Assembly (NCBI GenBank): GCA_031277095.1
Contig: JAISLU010000071.1
Coordinates: 47,843-111,842 of the forward strand
Direction of reading: 5' to 3'
Length of the DNA stretch: 64,000 nt
From: Synergistaceae bacterium
Lineage (GTDB): Bacteria > Synergistota > Synergistia > Synergistales > Aminobacteriaceae
Shown: positions 52,090 to 59,767 of the stretch, in pieces
Layout: each line of letters begins with the position of its first letter
Position numbering within the stretch: the first letter of the stretch is position 1
Made by a program: the position numbers and the translations under genes
The notes under the pieces: model-generated
What the model saw: the letters and a program-made list of their open reading frames with translations, nothing else
Database searches by the model: none
Told to the model about the DNA's origin: nothing

Positions 52090-52788
52090 ATGGAGGAGTT
52101 TTACGCTCATTGTTACTCTGTTTTGGGCCTTTCCCCCGGAGCCGATCCCGAGGAGGTTCGTTCCGCATACCGCCGCCTGATCAAACGCTATCACCCCGAC
52201 CACGACAAGTCCGCGCACGCCCAAACCACATATTTCGAAGTCCGCGCCGCTTACGAGTCACTGCACAACAGACCCGTCATAGCGATACCCCCTCCCCGCC
52301 GGGATACCCCGCCGCGTCAGAAGGCCCCGCCTCAGAAGGCCGCCCCCTGTTCCAGGAAATCCCCGTTTACCCGCCCGGCGGGGAAAACACCTTTTTCATG
52401 GACTGCGCTGCCGAACGTCCTGTGGAAATCGGTGAACGAGGTCGCCGGGGTGCAAATAATGGTGAGGTCCGCTTTGACGTGCTATATCCTTTGGTCGGTC
52501 ATCGCGCCCATGACGAAAACCCTGGCGTTTTTCGCCATGCCTCTTTCCCTTTGCGGTTCCGCCGTGTTTCGCTATTATTACCCGCGCCCCCCTCAAGACA
52601 AAGGGGTTTATTTTTTTGCGTCCCTTTGTTACGGCGTAGGATTGAGCGCCGTTTTCACGGTGTGGATCTTTTTTCTCGAACTCACCTGGAATTTCCTTCT
52701 CACCAAGTTCGTGTACCATTCTCTCGTCTTTTACACGGCGATATTGCCTTTGTGGATACATCCGCTCATCTGGACGATTTTTCGATGA
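52090..52788 (+). CDS. J-domain protein with C-terminal transmembrane helices
   Basis: 232 residues. The N-terminal J domain (2-60) has CYSVLGLSPGADPEEVRSAYRRLIKRYHPDHD with the essential HPD, so it should stimulate a DnaK ATPase. A Pro/Arg/Lys linker (about 65-105) follows, then three or four hydrophobic helices (LTCYILWSVIAPM, FAMPLSLCGSAVF, YFFASLCYGVGLSAVFTVWIFFL, YTAILPLWIHPLIWTIF). It lies 27 bp after the SprA-like gene, so the two probably share a transcript. Not DnaJ itself, as the G/F and zinc regions are absent. A membrane-tethered co-chaperone is the likely role. Confidence 0.85.
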   Translation: MEEFYAHCYSVLGLSPGADPEEVRSAYRRLIKRYHPDHDKSAHAQTTYFEVRAAYESLHNRPVIAIPPPRRDTPPRQKAPPQKAAPCSRKSPFTRPAGKTPFSWTALPNVLWKSVNEVAGVQIMVRSALTCYILWSVIAPMTKTLAFFAMPLSLCGSAVFRYYYPRPPQDKGVYFFASLCYGVGLSAVFTVWIFFLELTWNFLLTKFVYHSLVFYTAILPLWIHPLIWTIFR

Positions 52789-52816
52789 TTTGGCGTCTTC
52801 TATCGATATTTGTTGC

Positions 52817-52825
52817 TGTTATAAT
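52817..52825 (+). promoter_or_regulatory. Extended -10 promoter upstream of cheW
   Basis: TGTTATAAT lies 106 bp before the cheW start. Confidence 0.5.
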
Positions 52826-52930
52826 AAATGCTCGATAGGATTTTGGCAAAAAGGCAAAAAAGCAAAAAAGATGGAAATTTCATATTTTGCGGGAATCCAG
52901 TGCCGAATGACGTGAAGAGGGTGAGCAAAC

Positions 52931-53455
52931 GTGACTGTACCGACAAGCAGAGGAGCGGCCGAAAACGCCTCCCAAAAGGAGATCAATGTAGAGTCCTTGG
53001 GGCAAGAACATATCAATCTTGTTTTCGCGCTGGGAAATGAAGATTTTGGAGTGGACGTGAACATCGTGCGGGAAATCGTGAGGGTTCCGCCGTTTATCAC
53101 GCGCGTGCCCAACGCTCCGGATTACATTCGAGGCGTCATCAACTTGCGGGGAACGATCGTTCCGGTGTTCGACATGGAACTCAAAATCGGGATGCTGCCT
53201 ACGTCCTTGACCGAAGAGGCCCGGATTATCGTCCTTTCCGTCAGTGACGTGATGTTCGGAATCATTGTGAACTCCGTGCGGGAGGTTCGGACGATTTACG
53301 ACTCCCAACTGGAACCGGCGAGCAAACTGTCCACTACTATGGACAAACGCTACGTTCTATGGGTAGCCAAGCCGGCCGATGGGCGCCTGATCGTGCTTTT
53401 GGACGTATCGACACTTTTCGATCTGGACCAGATTTTACTCGAGGAAGCCGAATAA
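52931..53455 (+). CDS. cheW: Chemotaxis coupling protein CheW
   Basis: Links chemoreceptors to the CheA kinase. 174 residues with the CheW two-lobed beta fold: VFALGNEDFGVDVNIVREIVRVP, ITRVPNAPDYIRGVINLRGTIVPVFDM, and the C-terminal LIVLLDVSTLFD. The N-terminal 25 residues form a polar extension. Starts at GTG 52931 behind GAGGGTGAGC. No CheA, receptors or other chemotaxis genes lie next to it; the hemerythrin-CheX fusion at 30528 is the only other chemotaxis-type protein here. So this CheW may serve a system encoded elsewhere. Confidence 0.93.
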   Translation: MTVPTSRGAAENASQKEINVESLGQEHINLVFALGNEDFGVDVNIVREIVRVPPFITRVPNAPDYIRGVINLRGTIVPVFDMELKIGMLPTSLTEEARIIVLSVSDVMFGIIVNSVREVRTIYDSQLEPASKLSTTMDKRYVLWVAKPADGRLIVLLDVSTLFDLDQILLEEAE

Positions 53456-53474
53456 TGCCCCCGATTCTGGGAAA

Positions 53475-53546
53475 AAGATTATGAAAAGGTTATGAAAAGA
53501 TTGTCAAGAGATTGTCAGAGATTGTTAAAAGATTGCTGAAAAAAAA
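53475..53546. repeat. Degenerate 11-13 bp repeats between cheW and the PHP gene
   Basis: About six near-copies of AAGATTATGAAA/AGATTGTCAAGAG/AGATTGTTAAA run up to the PHP start. They replace any clear ribosome site. Confidence 0.7.
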
Positions 53547-54374
53547 TTGTTAAAAATAGACCTCCACCTTCACAGTTCCTGTTCGGACGGCGTTCTCTCC
53601 CCCGGCGATCTCGTCAGGGAACTGCGGGCAAAGAGGGTCTCCATCGCCAGTTTGACGGACCACGATACCCTGGACGGGGTGAAGCTCTTTCTGGCCCGGT
53701 GCCGGAAGGCCTCCATCAAAGGCGTGTCTGGCGTGGAGTTGTCCGCTGCCCACGACGGGGTGCTGCATATATTGGGGTACCGCTTCAACACGGAAAACGA
53801 GGCTTTCATAAGCGCGTTGACGCAAAATCGGAAGGCCCGTGACGCGCGCAACGTTCTCATCTGTGAAAAATTACGGGATTTGGGTTTCGACATCTCCCTG
53901 GAGGAAGTGAAGTCCTGCGCGGGCGCCGACTCCGTGGGGCGGCCCCATATAGCGCGGGTTCTGTGGAGCAAAGGGTACGTCCCGAACCTCAAAGCCGCCT
54001 TCGACAGATACCTGAAACGGGGAGCGGAGGCCTATTTTCCGCGTACTTTGTTGTCGGCGGAGGAATGTATTCGGTTGATTCGCGAGGCCGGAGGTTTGGC
54101 GGTTTTGGCCCATCCCCGGCAGACGACCCCCGATCTCGGCGACCTTCCCCCCCTTCTGTCCCGTTTGAAAAACAGCGGCCTGTGGGGGCTGGAGTGTTGG
54201 TCTTCCGGGAACAGCAACGTGGAAATCTATCGCTGTCTGGAAATCGCCGACTCCTTCTGTTTAGCCCCCACGGCGGGGTCCGATTTTCACGGCAACGGTC
54301 ATTCTTCCTCCTCGGTGGGAGTTACCGTGAGGGAGGATCTTTTGCCCTGGAGCCATCTGTGCGGCGGACTTTAG
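53547..54374 (+). CDS. PHP-domain phosphoesterase (TrpH/RNase AM-like)
   Basis: 275 residues with an N-terminal PHP metal site: KIDLHLHSSCSDG, LTDHDTL, GVELSAAHDG and later PHIARVLW, VLAHPRQT and GSDFHGNGH. This suite matches the YciV/TrpH family, which hydrolyses 3',5'-nucleoside bisphosphates and trims RNA 5' ends. Starts at TTG 53547; the upstream region is repetitive and lacks a good ribosome site, so the start is uncertain by a few codons. The His and Asp ligands for three metals are all present. 89 bp before threonine aldolase. Confidence 0.88.
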   Translation: MLKIDLHLHSSCSDGVLSPGDLVRELRAKRVSIASLTDHDTLDGVKLFLARCRKASIKGVSGVELSAAHDGVLHILGYRFNTENEAFISALTQNRKARDARNVLICEKLRDLGFDISLEEVKSCAGADSVGRPHIARVLWSKGYVPNLKAAFDRYLKRGAEAYFPRTLLSAEECIRLIREAGGLAVLAHPRQTTPDLGDLPPLLSRLKNSGLWGLECWSSGNSNVEIYRCLEIADSFCLAPTAGSDFHGNGHSSSSVGVTVREDLLPWSHLCGGL

Positions 54375-54463
54375 AAATTCGCAAACGTTTCGGCCCGGGG
54401 TACGGAGTTCGTCCGCCCATTGCTCGTCATTATAAATATAAAAAATGAGGAGGTGCGTTTCTT

Positions 54464-55531
54464 GTGTCTTCTGTAGATTATTTGACAGATTATTTGACGG
54501 AAGAACCCATAGATTTGAAAAGCGACACGATAACCAAGCCCAGCGCCGAGATGCGCAAAGCGATGAGTCAGGCCGAGGTCGGCGATGACGTCTACGGCGA
54601 GGACCCCACGGTGGTGCGGCTGGAGGAGAAGGGAGCGGAGCTTTTGGGTAAAGAGGCGGCACTTTACGTGACCTCGGGAACCCAGGGCAATCTGGTCTCT
54701 CTTTTGACCCACTGCGGCAGAGGCGACGGGGCTATCGTGGGGAAAGACTCTCACATTCTGAACAACGAGGGCGGAGGATTGTGCGCCCTGGGGGGTATCG
54801 TGGCCATGCAGGTCGAGGACAGGGGAAGCCTTCCCTCCGTCTCCGACCTGAATTACCTTCTGCACCCCAAAGACAACGTTCATTTCGCCCAGGCCAGGCT
54901 GTTGTGCCTGGAAAACACTCACAACCGAGGCGGAGGGTACGCCGCTTCCCCCGAGGAGGTCGCCGAGCTGGTGGGCTGGGCCCACGGGCATGGACTGGCC
55001 GTTCACGTGGACGGGGCGCGCCTTTTCAACGCCGCCGTCGCCCAGAACGTCGAGCCGTCGGCTCTGGTGAAGGACGTGGATTCCGTTCAGATCTGCCTTT
55101 CAAAAGGTCTTGGCGCGCCAATGGGAAGTTTGATCTGCGCTTCGAGAGATTTCGTGGAGCGGGCGCGTTTTTGGCGGAAAAAAGTCGGAGGCGGACTGCG
55201 TCAGGCGGGTATCGTGGCGGCCGCGGGTCTCTACGCTTTGGAACACAACATCGATCGTTTGGCGGAGGACCACGAAAACGCCCGCCGGGTCAAAGATATC
55301 CTGCAAAAAGGCGGTTTGCGCGTCCCCGAGGTCGGCAGGCCGACAAATATGGTGTACTTTGGCACGCCGGACGAGGCGAGGGCGGACAAACTGCTTGCCG
55401 CCTGTCGGAAACGGCGGGTCATCTTCAATAAAACCGCGCCGGATACTTTCCGCCTGGTGATGCACCTGGACGTCGGCCAAGAGCGGGCGGCGGCAGCGGC
55501 GAAAATCATCGTCGAGGAATACCGGGGCTGA
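54464..55531 (+). CDS. ltaE: Low-specificity L-threonine aldolase
   Basis: PLP enzyme that splits L-threonine/allo-threonine to glycine and acetaldehyde. 355 residues. Motifs: LKSDTITKPSAEMRKAM, VGDDVYGEDPTV, ALYVTSGTQGNLVSLLTH, CLENTHNRGGG, VHVDGARLFNAAV, CLSKGLGAPMGS with the Schiff-base Lys, RFWRKKVGGGLRQAGI. Starts at GTG 54464 after GGAGGTG. The N-terminus before IDLKSDT carries a doubled DYLT coded by a 12-bp duplication (54476-54499) that has no counterpart in the family. Two bases separate it from the amidase gene. Confidence 0.95.
   Translation: MSSVDYLTDYLTEEPIDLKSDTITKPSAEMRKAMSQAEVGDDVYGEDPTVVRLEEKGAELLGKEAALYVTSGTQGNLVSLLTHCGRGDGAIVGKDSHILNNEGGGLCALGGIVAMQVEDRGSLPSVSDLNYLLHPKDNVHFAQARLLCLENTHNRGGGYAASPEEVAELVGWAHGHGLAVHVDGARLFNAAVAQNVEPSALVKDVDSVQICLSKGLGAPMGSLICASRDFVERARFWRKKVGGGLRQAGIVAAAGLYALEHNIDRLAEDHENARRVKDILQKGGLRVPEVGRPTNMVYFGTPDEARADKLLAACRKRRVIFNKTAPDTFRLVMHLDVGQERAAAAAKIIVEEYRG
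54476..54499. repeat. 12-bp tandem duplication at the 5' end of ltaE
   Basis: GATTATTTGACA (54476-54487) and GATTATTTGACG (54488-54499) encode the doubled Asp-Tyr-Leu-Thr at the threonine aldolase N-terminus. Confidence 0.92.
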
Positions 55532-55533
55532 CA

Positions 55534-57312
55534 ATGTCCTTTACAGCCAACAGGAGTCGGGACCGGGTCGGAAAATCCGTGAAGTTTATCGCCATTTCCC
55601 TGCTCCTCGCCGCGTTGGCCCTGCTTGCCCCCTGGGAGGCCCAGGCCCGGACGGGCACCCTTTATAAGGGGAACACCGTCTTGGGGGCGATCCCCGTGAT
55701 GGATGGAGAGAGAGAACTCGTCATCTCCATAGCGGACGCGGGGGCGCTTTTGGGGTTGAACGCCGCGGTGGCAGGGGAAGAACTGCTGCTCACCCGCGGG
55801 GCCGACAGGCTGAGGATCGTGTTAAATGCCGTCGCGGCCTGGTATAACACTCAGTTGGTACCGCTCTATGGGGCCAGTTACGTTCAGGACGGAAGATGGT
55901 GGCTGGACGTTCCCTCCTCTTTGAGCCTTTTGCAGCGCTTTGCGGGGCGCGGAAGCGGGGACAGGCTCCGCGTGGAAGACGGCGGAGCCGCAAAAGGAAG
56001 TTCCCGAGAAGTTTCCCCGAAAGTTTCCCAAACAGCTTCCCAAGAAACTTTCAAGGGAAGCTCTAAAGGAAGCTCCAAGGGAAACGAGGTGTCTAATGTC
56101 CCGCCGGCGAAGCGGGTTACCGTCGTCTCGGAGCCCGTGAAAACGCCAGAGACAGGGGGAAACATAGACAAAAATCTTTCGGCGCCTCCTTCCGTTCAGC
56201 CTCCAGCGCAGCCTCCTGTTCAATCCTCCGCCGCCCAGGCGGCAGGGGAAATTCTGGCCATTCGCTGGAGTACTTCCCGTGAAAAGATCCGCATGGTTGC
56301 CGATTGCGGCGAGGGGACCAATCCGGAAATAAAAGTCGCTTCGGGGAAGATCTCAATGACGTTCACAAAGGTGGCGGACAGCTTCAAGGGCCTCCCTTCC
56401 CCCTACGACAACGTCAGGGCGGAGCTTGCCAGCGACGCGAAGGGGGTTACACTCACTTTCTCCGCCGCCAACGTCAGGGTGGAGAAGTTGATTTTGGACA
56501 ATCCCAGGCGCATCGTTCTAGACTTCATTTTCCCGTCCTCCTCCCATATCCGGGAGACCGCGCCCCCCCAACAGGCCGAAGCGGCCGCGGCCGCAAAAAC
56601 TCCAGAGACCTGGCGGGAGGCGCCGAAAAAGCAGGGCAAACTTCTCGTGGTTCTGGACCCCGGCCACGGCGGCAAAGACCCGGGAGCGGTAGGAAACGGC
56701 CTTAGAGAAAAGGACATCAACCTCGCCATTGGCCTGAAGATGGAAAAGGTCTTGAAAAACAAGGGATTCAACGTCAAAATGACGCGAAATACAGACGTTT
56801 ACCTGAAGCTCCAGGAGCGGACGGATATCGCCAACAAGGCGAACGCGGACATGTTCGTCAGCATCCACGTCAATTCTCTGCCGCCGGGAAAGAACTCCTC
56901 CGGGTTCGAGATCTACCTGATGGCGCTGCCCACGGACAAGGACGCCTTGGCTTTGGCGAAAATCGAGAACCGGGAATATGTGGAAGACAAAAGCGCCAAC
57001 GGCGAAATTTCGGACCGCAGAACGGAGCTTTTGCTGAAGATTTTGGGAGACATGCAGCAAAACAACAAAATCAACGAAAGCACCGTTGTGGCCGAAGTTC
57101 TTTTCAAATCCGGCAACCGTCAGGGCATCCCCATGAAACGTGTGGCCCAGGCCCCGTTTTTTGTCCTCCGGGGCGCGGGTATGCCGGCCGTTTTGCTGGA
57201 GACAGGCTTTATCACCAACGTCAAAGAAGCGAAGCTGCTGGCGCATCCCGGTTATCAGCAGAAGATCGCCGATGCGATGGCGGAAGGCATTCAGAATTAT
57301 TTCAAGCCATAG
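55534..57312 (+). CDS. Exported N-acetylmuramoyl-L-alanine amidase (Amidase_3) with AMIN domain
   Basis: Cleaves the bond between N-acetylmuramic acid and the stem peptide, for cell-wall turnover or division. 592 residues with a signal peptide (about 14-38, ending AQA). Then come a copper-amine-oxidase-N-like domain (about 40-140), a low-complexity Ser/Lys/Pro linker, an AMIN domain (about 235-335) and Amidase_3 (about 370-592). Zinc residues sit in VVLDPGHGGKDPGA, LREKDINL, VSIHVN and VLLETGF. Part of the linker (about 160-185) is coded by six 12-bp near-repeats (56011-56085). First gene of a unit with the GerMN and rdgB genes; two bases after ltaE. Confidence 0.93.
   Translation: MSFTANRSRDRVGKSVKFIAISLLLAALALLAPWEAQARTGTLYKGNTVLGAIPVMDGERELVISIADAGALLGLNAAVAGEELLLTRGADRLRIVLNAVAAWYNTQLVPLYGASYVQDGRWWLDVPSSLSLLQRFAGRGSGDRLRVEDGGAAKGSSREVSPKVSQTASQETFKGSSKGSSKGNEVSNVPPAKRVTVVSEPVKTPETGGNIDKNLSAPPSVQPPAQPPVQSSAAQAAGEILAIRWSTSREKIRMVADCGEGTNPEIKVASGKISMTFTKVADSFKGLPSPYDNVRAELASDAKGVTLTFSAANVRVEKLILDNPRRIVLDFIFPSSSHIRETAPPQQAEAAAAAKTPETWREAPKKQGKLLVVLDPGHGGKDPGAVGNGLREKDINLAIGLKMEKVLKNKGFNVKMTRNTDVYLKLQERTDIANKANADMFVSIHVNSLPPGKNSSGFEIYLMALPTDKDALALAKIENREYVEDKSANGEISDRRTELLLKILGDMQQNNKINESTVVAEVLFKSGNRQGIPMKRVAQAPFFVLRGAGMPAVLLETGFITNVKEAKLLAHPGYQQKIADAMAEGIQNYFKP
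56011..56085. repeat. Six 12-bp near-repeats in the amidase linker
   Basis: Units of about 12 bp built on GTTTCCCnAAA and then AGCTCnAAGGGA encode a Ser/Lys-rich stretch between the first domain and the AMIN domain. Confidence 0.75.
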
Positions 57313-57333
57313 AAATCGAAGAGGGTGAAAAAC

Positions 57334-58068
57334 ATGGCCCGTCGTAAAGACGACAGCCCCTCCTCGCGGTATCGGGAGGAGTTGATGGAGCGGGAGATCG
57401 AAGAGCGCATAGAGACAAAACGCAAACATTCTTCCCATTTTTCGGAACCGCAAAGGCGCGAAAAGAACAAGACCAAACCCCCCATTCTTCTGCGCGTCTT
57501 GACGTGGTGCGGAGTGATTTTGCTGTGCTTCGTGGGAGGGTACCTCGGGACCTCCTACTTGCTGAAGGTGCTGGACCAACCCATCTTCGACAAGCGGGAG
57601 AAGGGCGGGCCAAGTGAAAAAAGTGAAAATTATGCCGCCGCTTTTCTCAGCCCCGACAGTTCCGCCGACCCCAAGCTGGACATGCAGAAAGTCGTTCTTT
57701 CTCTTTTTTATCCGAAAGGCAGCGATTTGGTGCAGGAGAAGGCCGAGATCATCGCCCATACCCGGGAGGACAACATTCGGGAGGCGGTTCTCCGGCTCCT
57801 CCGGGGCAGCGGATTTTTCAACGACGAGACCTACGTGAAACATGTCTTCAGGAACGTGGACGTGGTTTATTTGGATTTTTCCAGCGCTTTTCTCCCCGCC
57901 TTGAACGCCGCCGGCGCCGAGGCCAGTACGCTTTTCATCACAGGCGTCGTGCGCACGATGCGCGAGAATTTTTCTCCGATAACCAAAGTGCGTTTTCTCG
58001 TGAACTCCCAAGTCGTGAACGCAGGGGCCCCCGTGGATCTGACGGCGGTCTGGCAGTTGTCCAGGTGA
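57334..58068 (+). CDS. Membrane-anchored GerMN-domain protein
   Basis: 244 residues: a charged cytoplasmic N-terminus, one transmembrane helix (about 53-76, LTWCGVILLCFVGGYLGTSYLL), then an extracytoplasmic GerMN domain (about 110-244; LSLFYPKGSDLVQEKAEI, EAVLRLLRGSGFF, VVYLDFSSAFLP, ITGVVRTMRENFSPITKVRFLVN). I chose ATG 57334, 5-7 nt after GAGGGTGA; GTG 57325 lies within that site. GerMN domains occur in spore germination proteins and in non-sporing bacteria beside cell-wall amidases, as here, so a cell-envelope role is likely. It overlaps rdgB by 4 bp (GTGA). Confidence 0.88.
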   Translation: MARRKDDSPSSRYREELMEREIEERIETKRKHSSHFSEPQRREKNKTKPPILLRVLTWCGVILLCFVGGYLGTSYLLKVLDQPIFDKREKGGPSEKSENYAAAFLSPDSSADPKLDMQKVVLSLFYPKGSDLVQEKAEIIAHTREDNIREAVLRLLRGSGFFNDETYVKHVFRNVDVVYLDFSSAFLPALNAAGAEASTLFITGVVRTMRENFSPITKVRFLVNSQVVNAGAPVDLTAVWQLSR

Positions 58069-58787
58069 CGCGCTTGTTTTTCAAATCCCTTCTATTGGCG
58101 ACCGGCAACCGCGGCAAATACAGAGAATTTCTGGATCTGCTTCCTCCCTCTGTGATGGGGGAGCTTCTTTTCGCTCCAGACGCCCTGGGGCGAAAAGCGG
58201 CGCGCCAGGACCTGGGCGAGAACGGATTGGACGTGAAAAAATCCAGTGGGGAAAAATCCAGTGGGGAAAATTTTACTGTGGGAAATTTTACTGTGGAAGA
58301 AACGGGCAGTACCTACGCCATGAATGCCTTCTTGAAAGCGCAGGGGTGGGCCCTCGCTTCCGGGCTTCCCAGCCTGGGAGACGACAGCGGCATAGAGGTG
58401 GAGGCCCTTTCTTGGGCTCCGGGGGTAAGATCCGCCCGAATCGTGGAAGGAAGCGACGCGGACCGTAATCGGTGGCTTTTGTCGCAGATGGACAAGCTCG
58501 AGAAGATGAACACGGGGGAGAACTCCAGGCGCGCCCGTTTCGTCGCGGCGGTGGCCTTGTCCGTTCCTTTTTCCCCCGCCGAGGGAGAGTGGACGATCAT
58601 TTGCGAAGGCGCCTGCGACGGGCACCTGGGGGAACGGGAAGCCGGCGGGCATGGCTTTGGCTACGATTCCATTTTCATTCCCGACGGCTACGATGTATCC
58701 TTTGGAGAACTGCCCTCCGCCGTGAAAAACAAAATATCCCACCGGGCGAAAGCCGTACAGGCCCTTGTGGAGATATTGCTTTCTTAA
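58065..58787 (+). CDS. rdgB: dITP/XTP pyrophosphatase (RdgB/HAM1 family)
   Basis: Hydrolyses non-canonical purine nucleoside triphosphates to keep them out of DNA. 240 residues; the family norm is about 195-205. Motifs: LLLATGNRGKYREF, EETGSTYAMNAFLKA, LPSLGDDSGIEVEALSWAPGVRSAR, GHGFGYDSIFIP and the final ISHRAKAVQAL. GTG 58065 overlaps the GerMN gene. The extra length includes KSSGEKSSGE and NFTVGNFTVE, from two back-to-back 15-bp tandem duplications (58238-58267 and 58268-58297), just before EETGSTY. Other features are normal. Confidence 0.94.
   Translation: MTRLFFKSLLLATGNRGKYREFLDLLPPSVMGELLFAPDALGRKAARQDLGENGLDVKKSSGEKSSGENFTVGNFTVEETGSTYAMNAFLKAQGWALASGLPSLGDDSGIEVEALSWAPGVRSARIVEGSDADRNRWLLSQMDKLEKMNTGENSRRARFVAAVALSVPFSPAEGEWTIICEGACDGHLGEREAGGHGFGYDSIFIPDGYDVSFGELPSAVKNKISHRAKAVQALVEILLS
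58238..58297. repeat. Two back-to-back 15-bp tandem duplications in rdgB
   Basis: AAATCCAGTGGGGAA is repeated exactly (58238-58252, 58253-58267). It is followed without a gap by AATTTTACTGTGGGA/AATTTTACTGTGGAA (58268-58282, 58283-58297). Both are in frame. Confidence 0.96.
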
Positions 58788-58822
58788 ATATAACGCCCGA
58801 GGGCGAGGCCCCGTCGGCCGGT

Positions 58823-59728
58823 TCAACGCAGTGAAACAGGTTGGAGCCCGGCAGATAGGACCTCGGACAGGGTGGGGATGGACGAGGACGCGCCCTTGCG
58901 GGATACGGCCAGGGAGGACGCTATCGATGCCAGGCGCAGTGCCTCGGCGATAGGCTTATCCGCGGCCAGGGAGGCGATGAAGTAGCCCAAAAAAGTGTCG
59001 CCGGCGGCGGTGGTGTCCACGACCTTCACCTCGTACACGCCATGACCCAGAACCTCATTCGCGTCTTTGTAAAGGGCTCCGTCGCCGCCCAAGGTGAGAA
59101 CCACAGAGGCCCTGGGGAAGCGAGACCTCATTTCATTCAAAATTTCCTCCGGTTTGTCTTTCCCAGAAAGGCCGTTTCCCTCTATTTCGTTGAGTACGAA
59201 GCAGTCCACCCGGTCCAGAGGATAGCGCGCCACCTCGGGGCTAAAAGGCGCGGGATTGAAGACCAGGTAAAGCCCTCGGGCGGCTGCCGACTCCATCATG
59301 TAGGCGATTTCGTTCACCTCGTTTTGCAGCACCAGGAAGTCGCCTTTCCCGAACCCGGAAAACGCCCTGTCGATGTAGGCCCGGTCCAACTCTCGGTTGG
59401 CGCCGCCAAAGAGGAGGATACAGTTTTCGCCTTTGCCGTCGACCTGAATGATGGCGTGTCCCGTGTTCGTGCCGGAGGAGTCCACCCTGTCCACGTTCAC
59501 CCCCGCCCTTTCCATCAGCTCCGCCATCCCCCGTCCGTCGCCGCCGGTCCTCCCCGCGTGAAAAACAGACGCGCCGGCCCGGGCGAGGGCGATGGACTGG
59601 TTCAGCCCCTTGCCTCCCGGAAAAATATTCAGGGCCGTGGCCGAGAGGGTCTCGCCGGGCCGAACGAAATGCCGGACATCGTAAACATAGTCGATATTGA
59701 TAGAGCCGATGTTCAATACTCTGCGCAT
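58823..59728 (-). CDS. rbsK: Ribokinase
   Basis: PfkB-family kinase that phosphorylates D-ribose at O5. 301 residues. Motifs: NIGSINIDYVYDVRHFVRPGET, FPGGKGLNQSIALARAGA (first PfkB signature), ILLFGGANRELD, and the C-terminal second signature VVDTTAAGDTFLGYFIASLA with the catalytic Asp. ATG 59728 follows AAAGGGGAA. It is the last gene of the nucleoside/ribose operon, 39 bp after the nucleoside hydrolase gene. The sugar is probably ribose freed from nucleosides, but related pentoses cannot be excluded. Convergent with rdgB; a small CGCCC-ga-GGGCG hairpin lies between them (58794-58805). Confidence 0.92.
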   Translation of the reverse strand: MRRVLNIGSINIDYVYDVRHFVRPGETLSATALNIFPGGKGLNQSIALARAGASVFHAGRTGGDGRGMAELMERAGVNVDRVDSSGTNTGHAIIQVDGKGENCILLFGGANRELDRAYIDRAFSGFGKGDFLVLQNEVNEIAYMMESAAARGLYLVFNPAPFSPEVARYPLDRVDCFVLNEIEGNGLSGKDKPEEILNEMRSRFPRASVVLTLGGDGALYKDANEVLGHGVYEVKVVDTTAAGDTFLGYFIASLAADKPIAEALRLASIASSLAVSRKGASSSIPTLSEVLSAGLQPVSLR

Positions 59729-59767
59729 AGCTATTCCCCTTTTTGAAAAACTCTTCTCCTTTGAATT

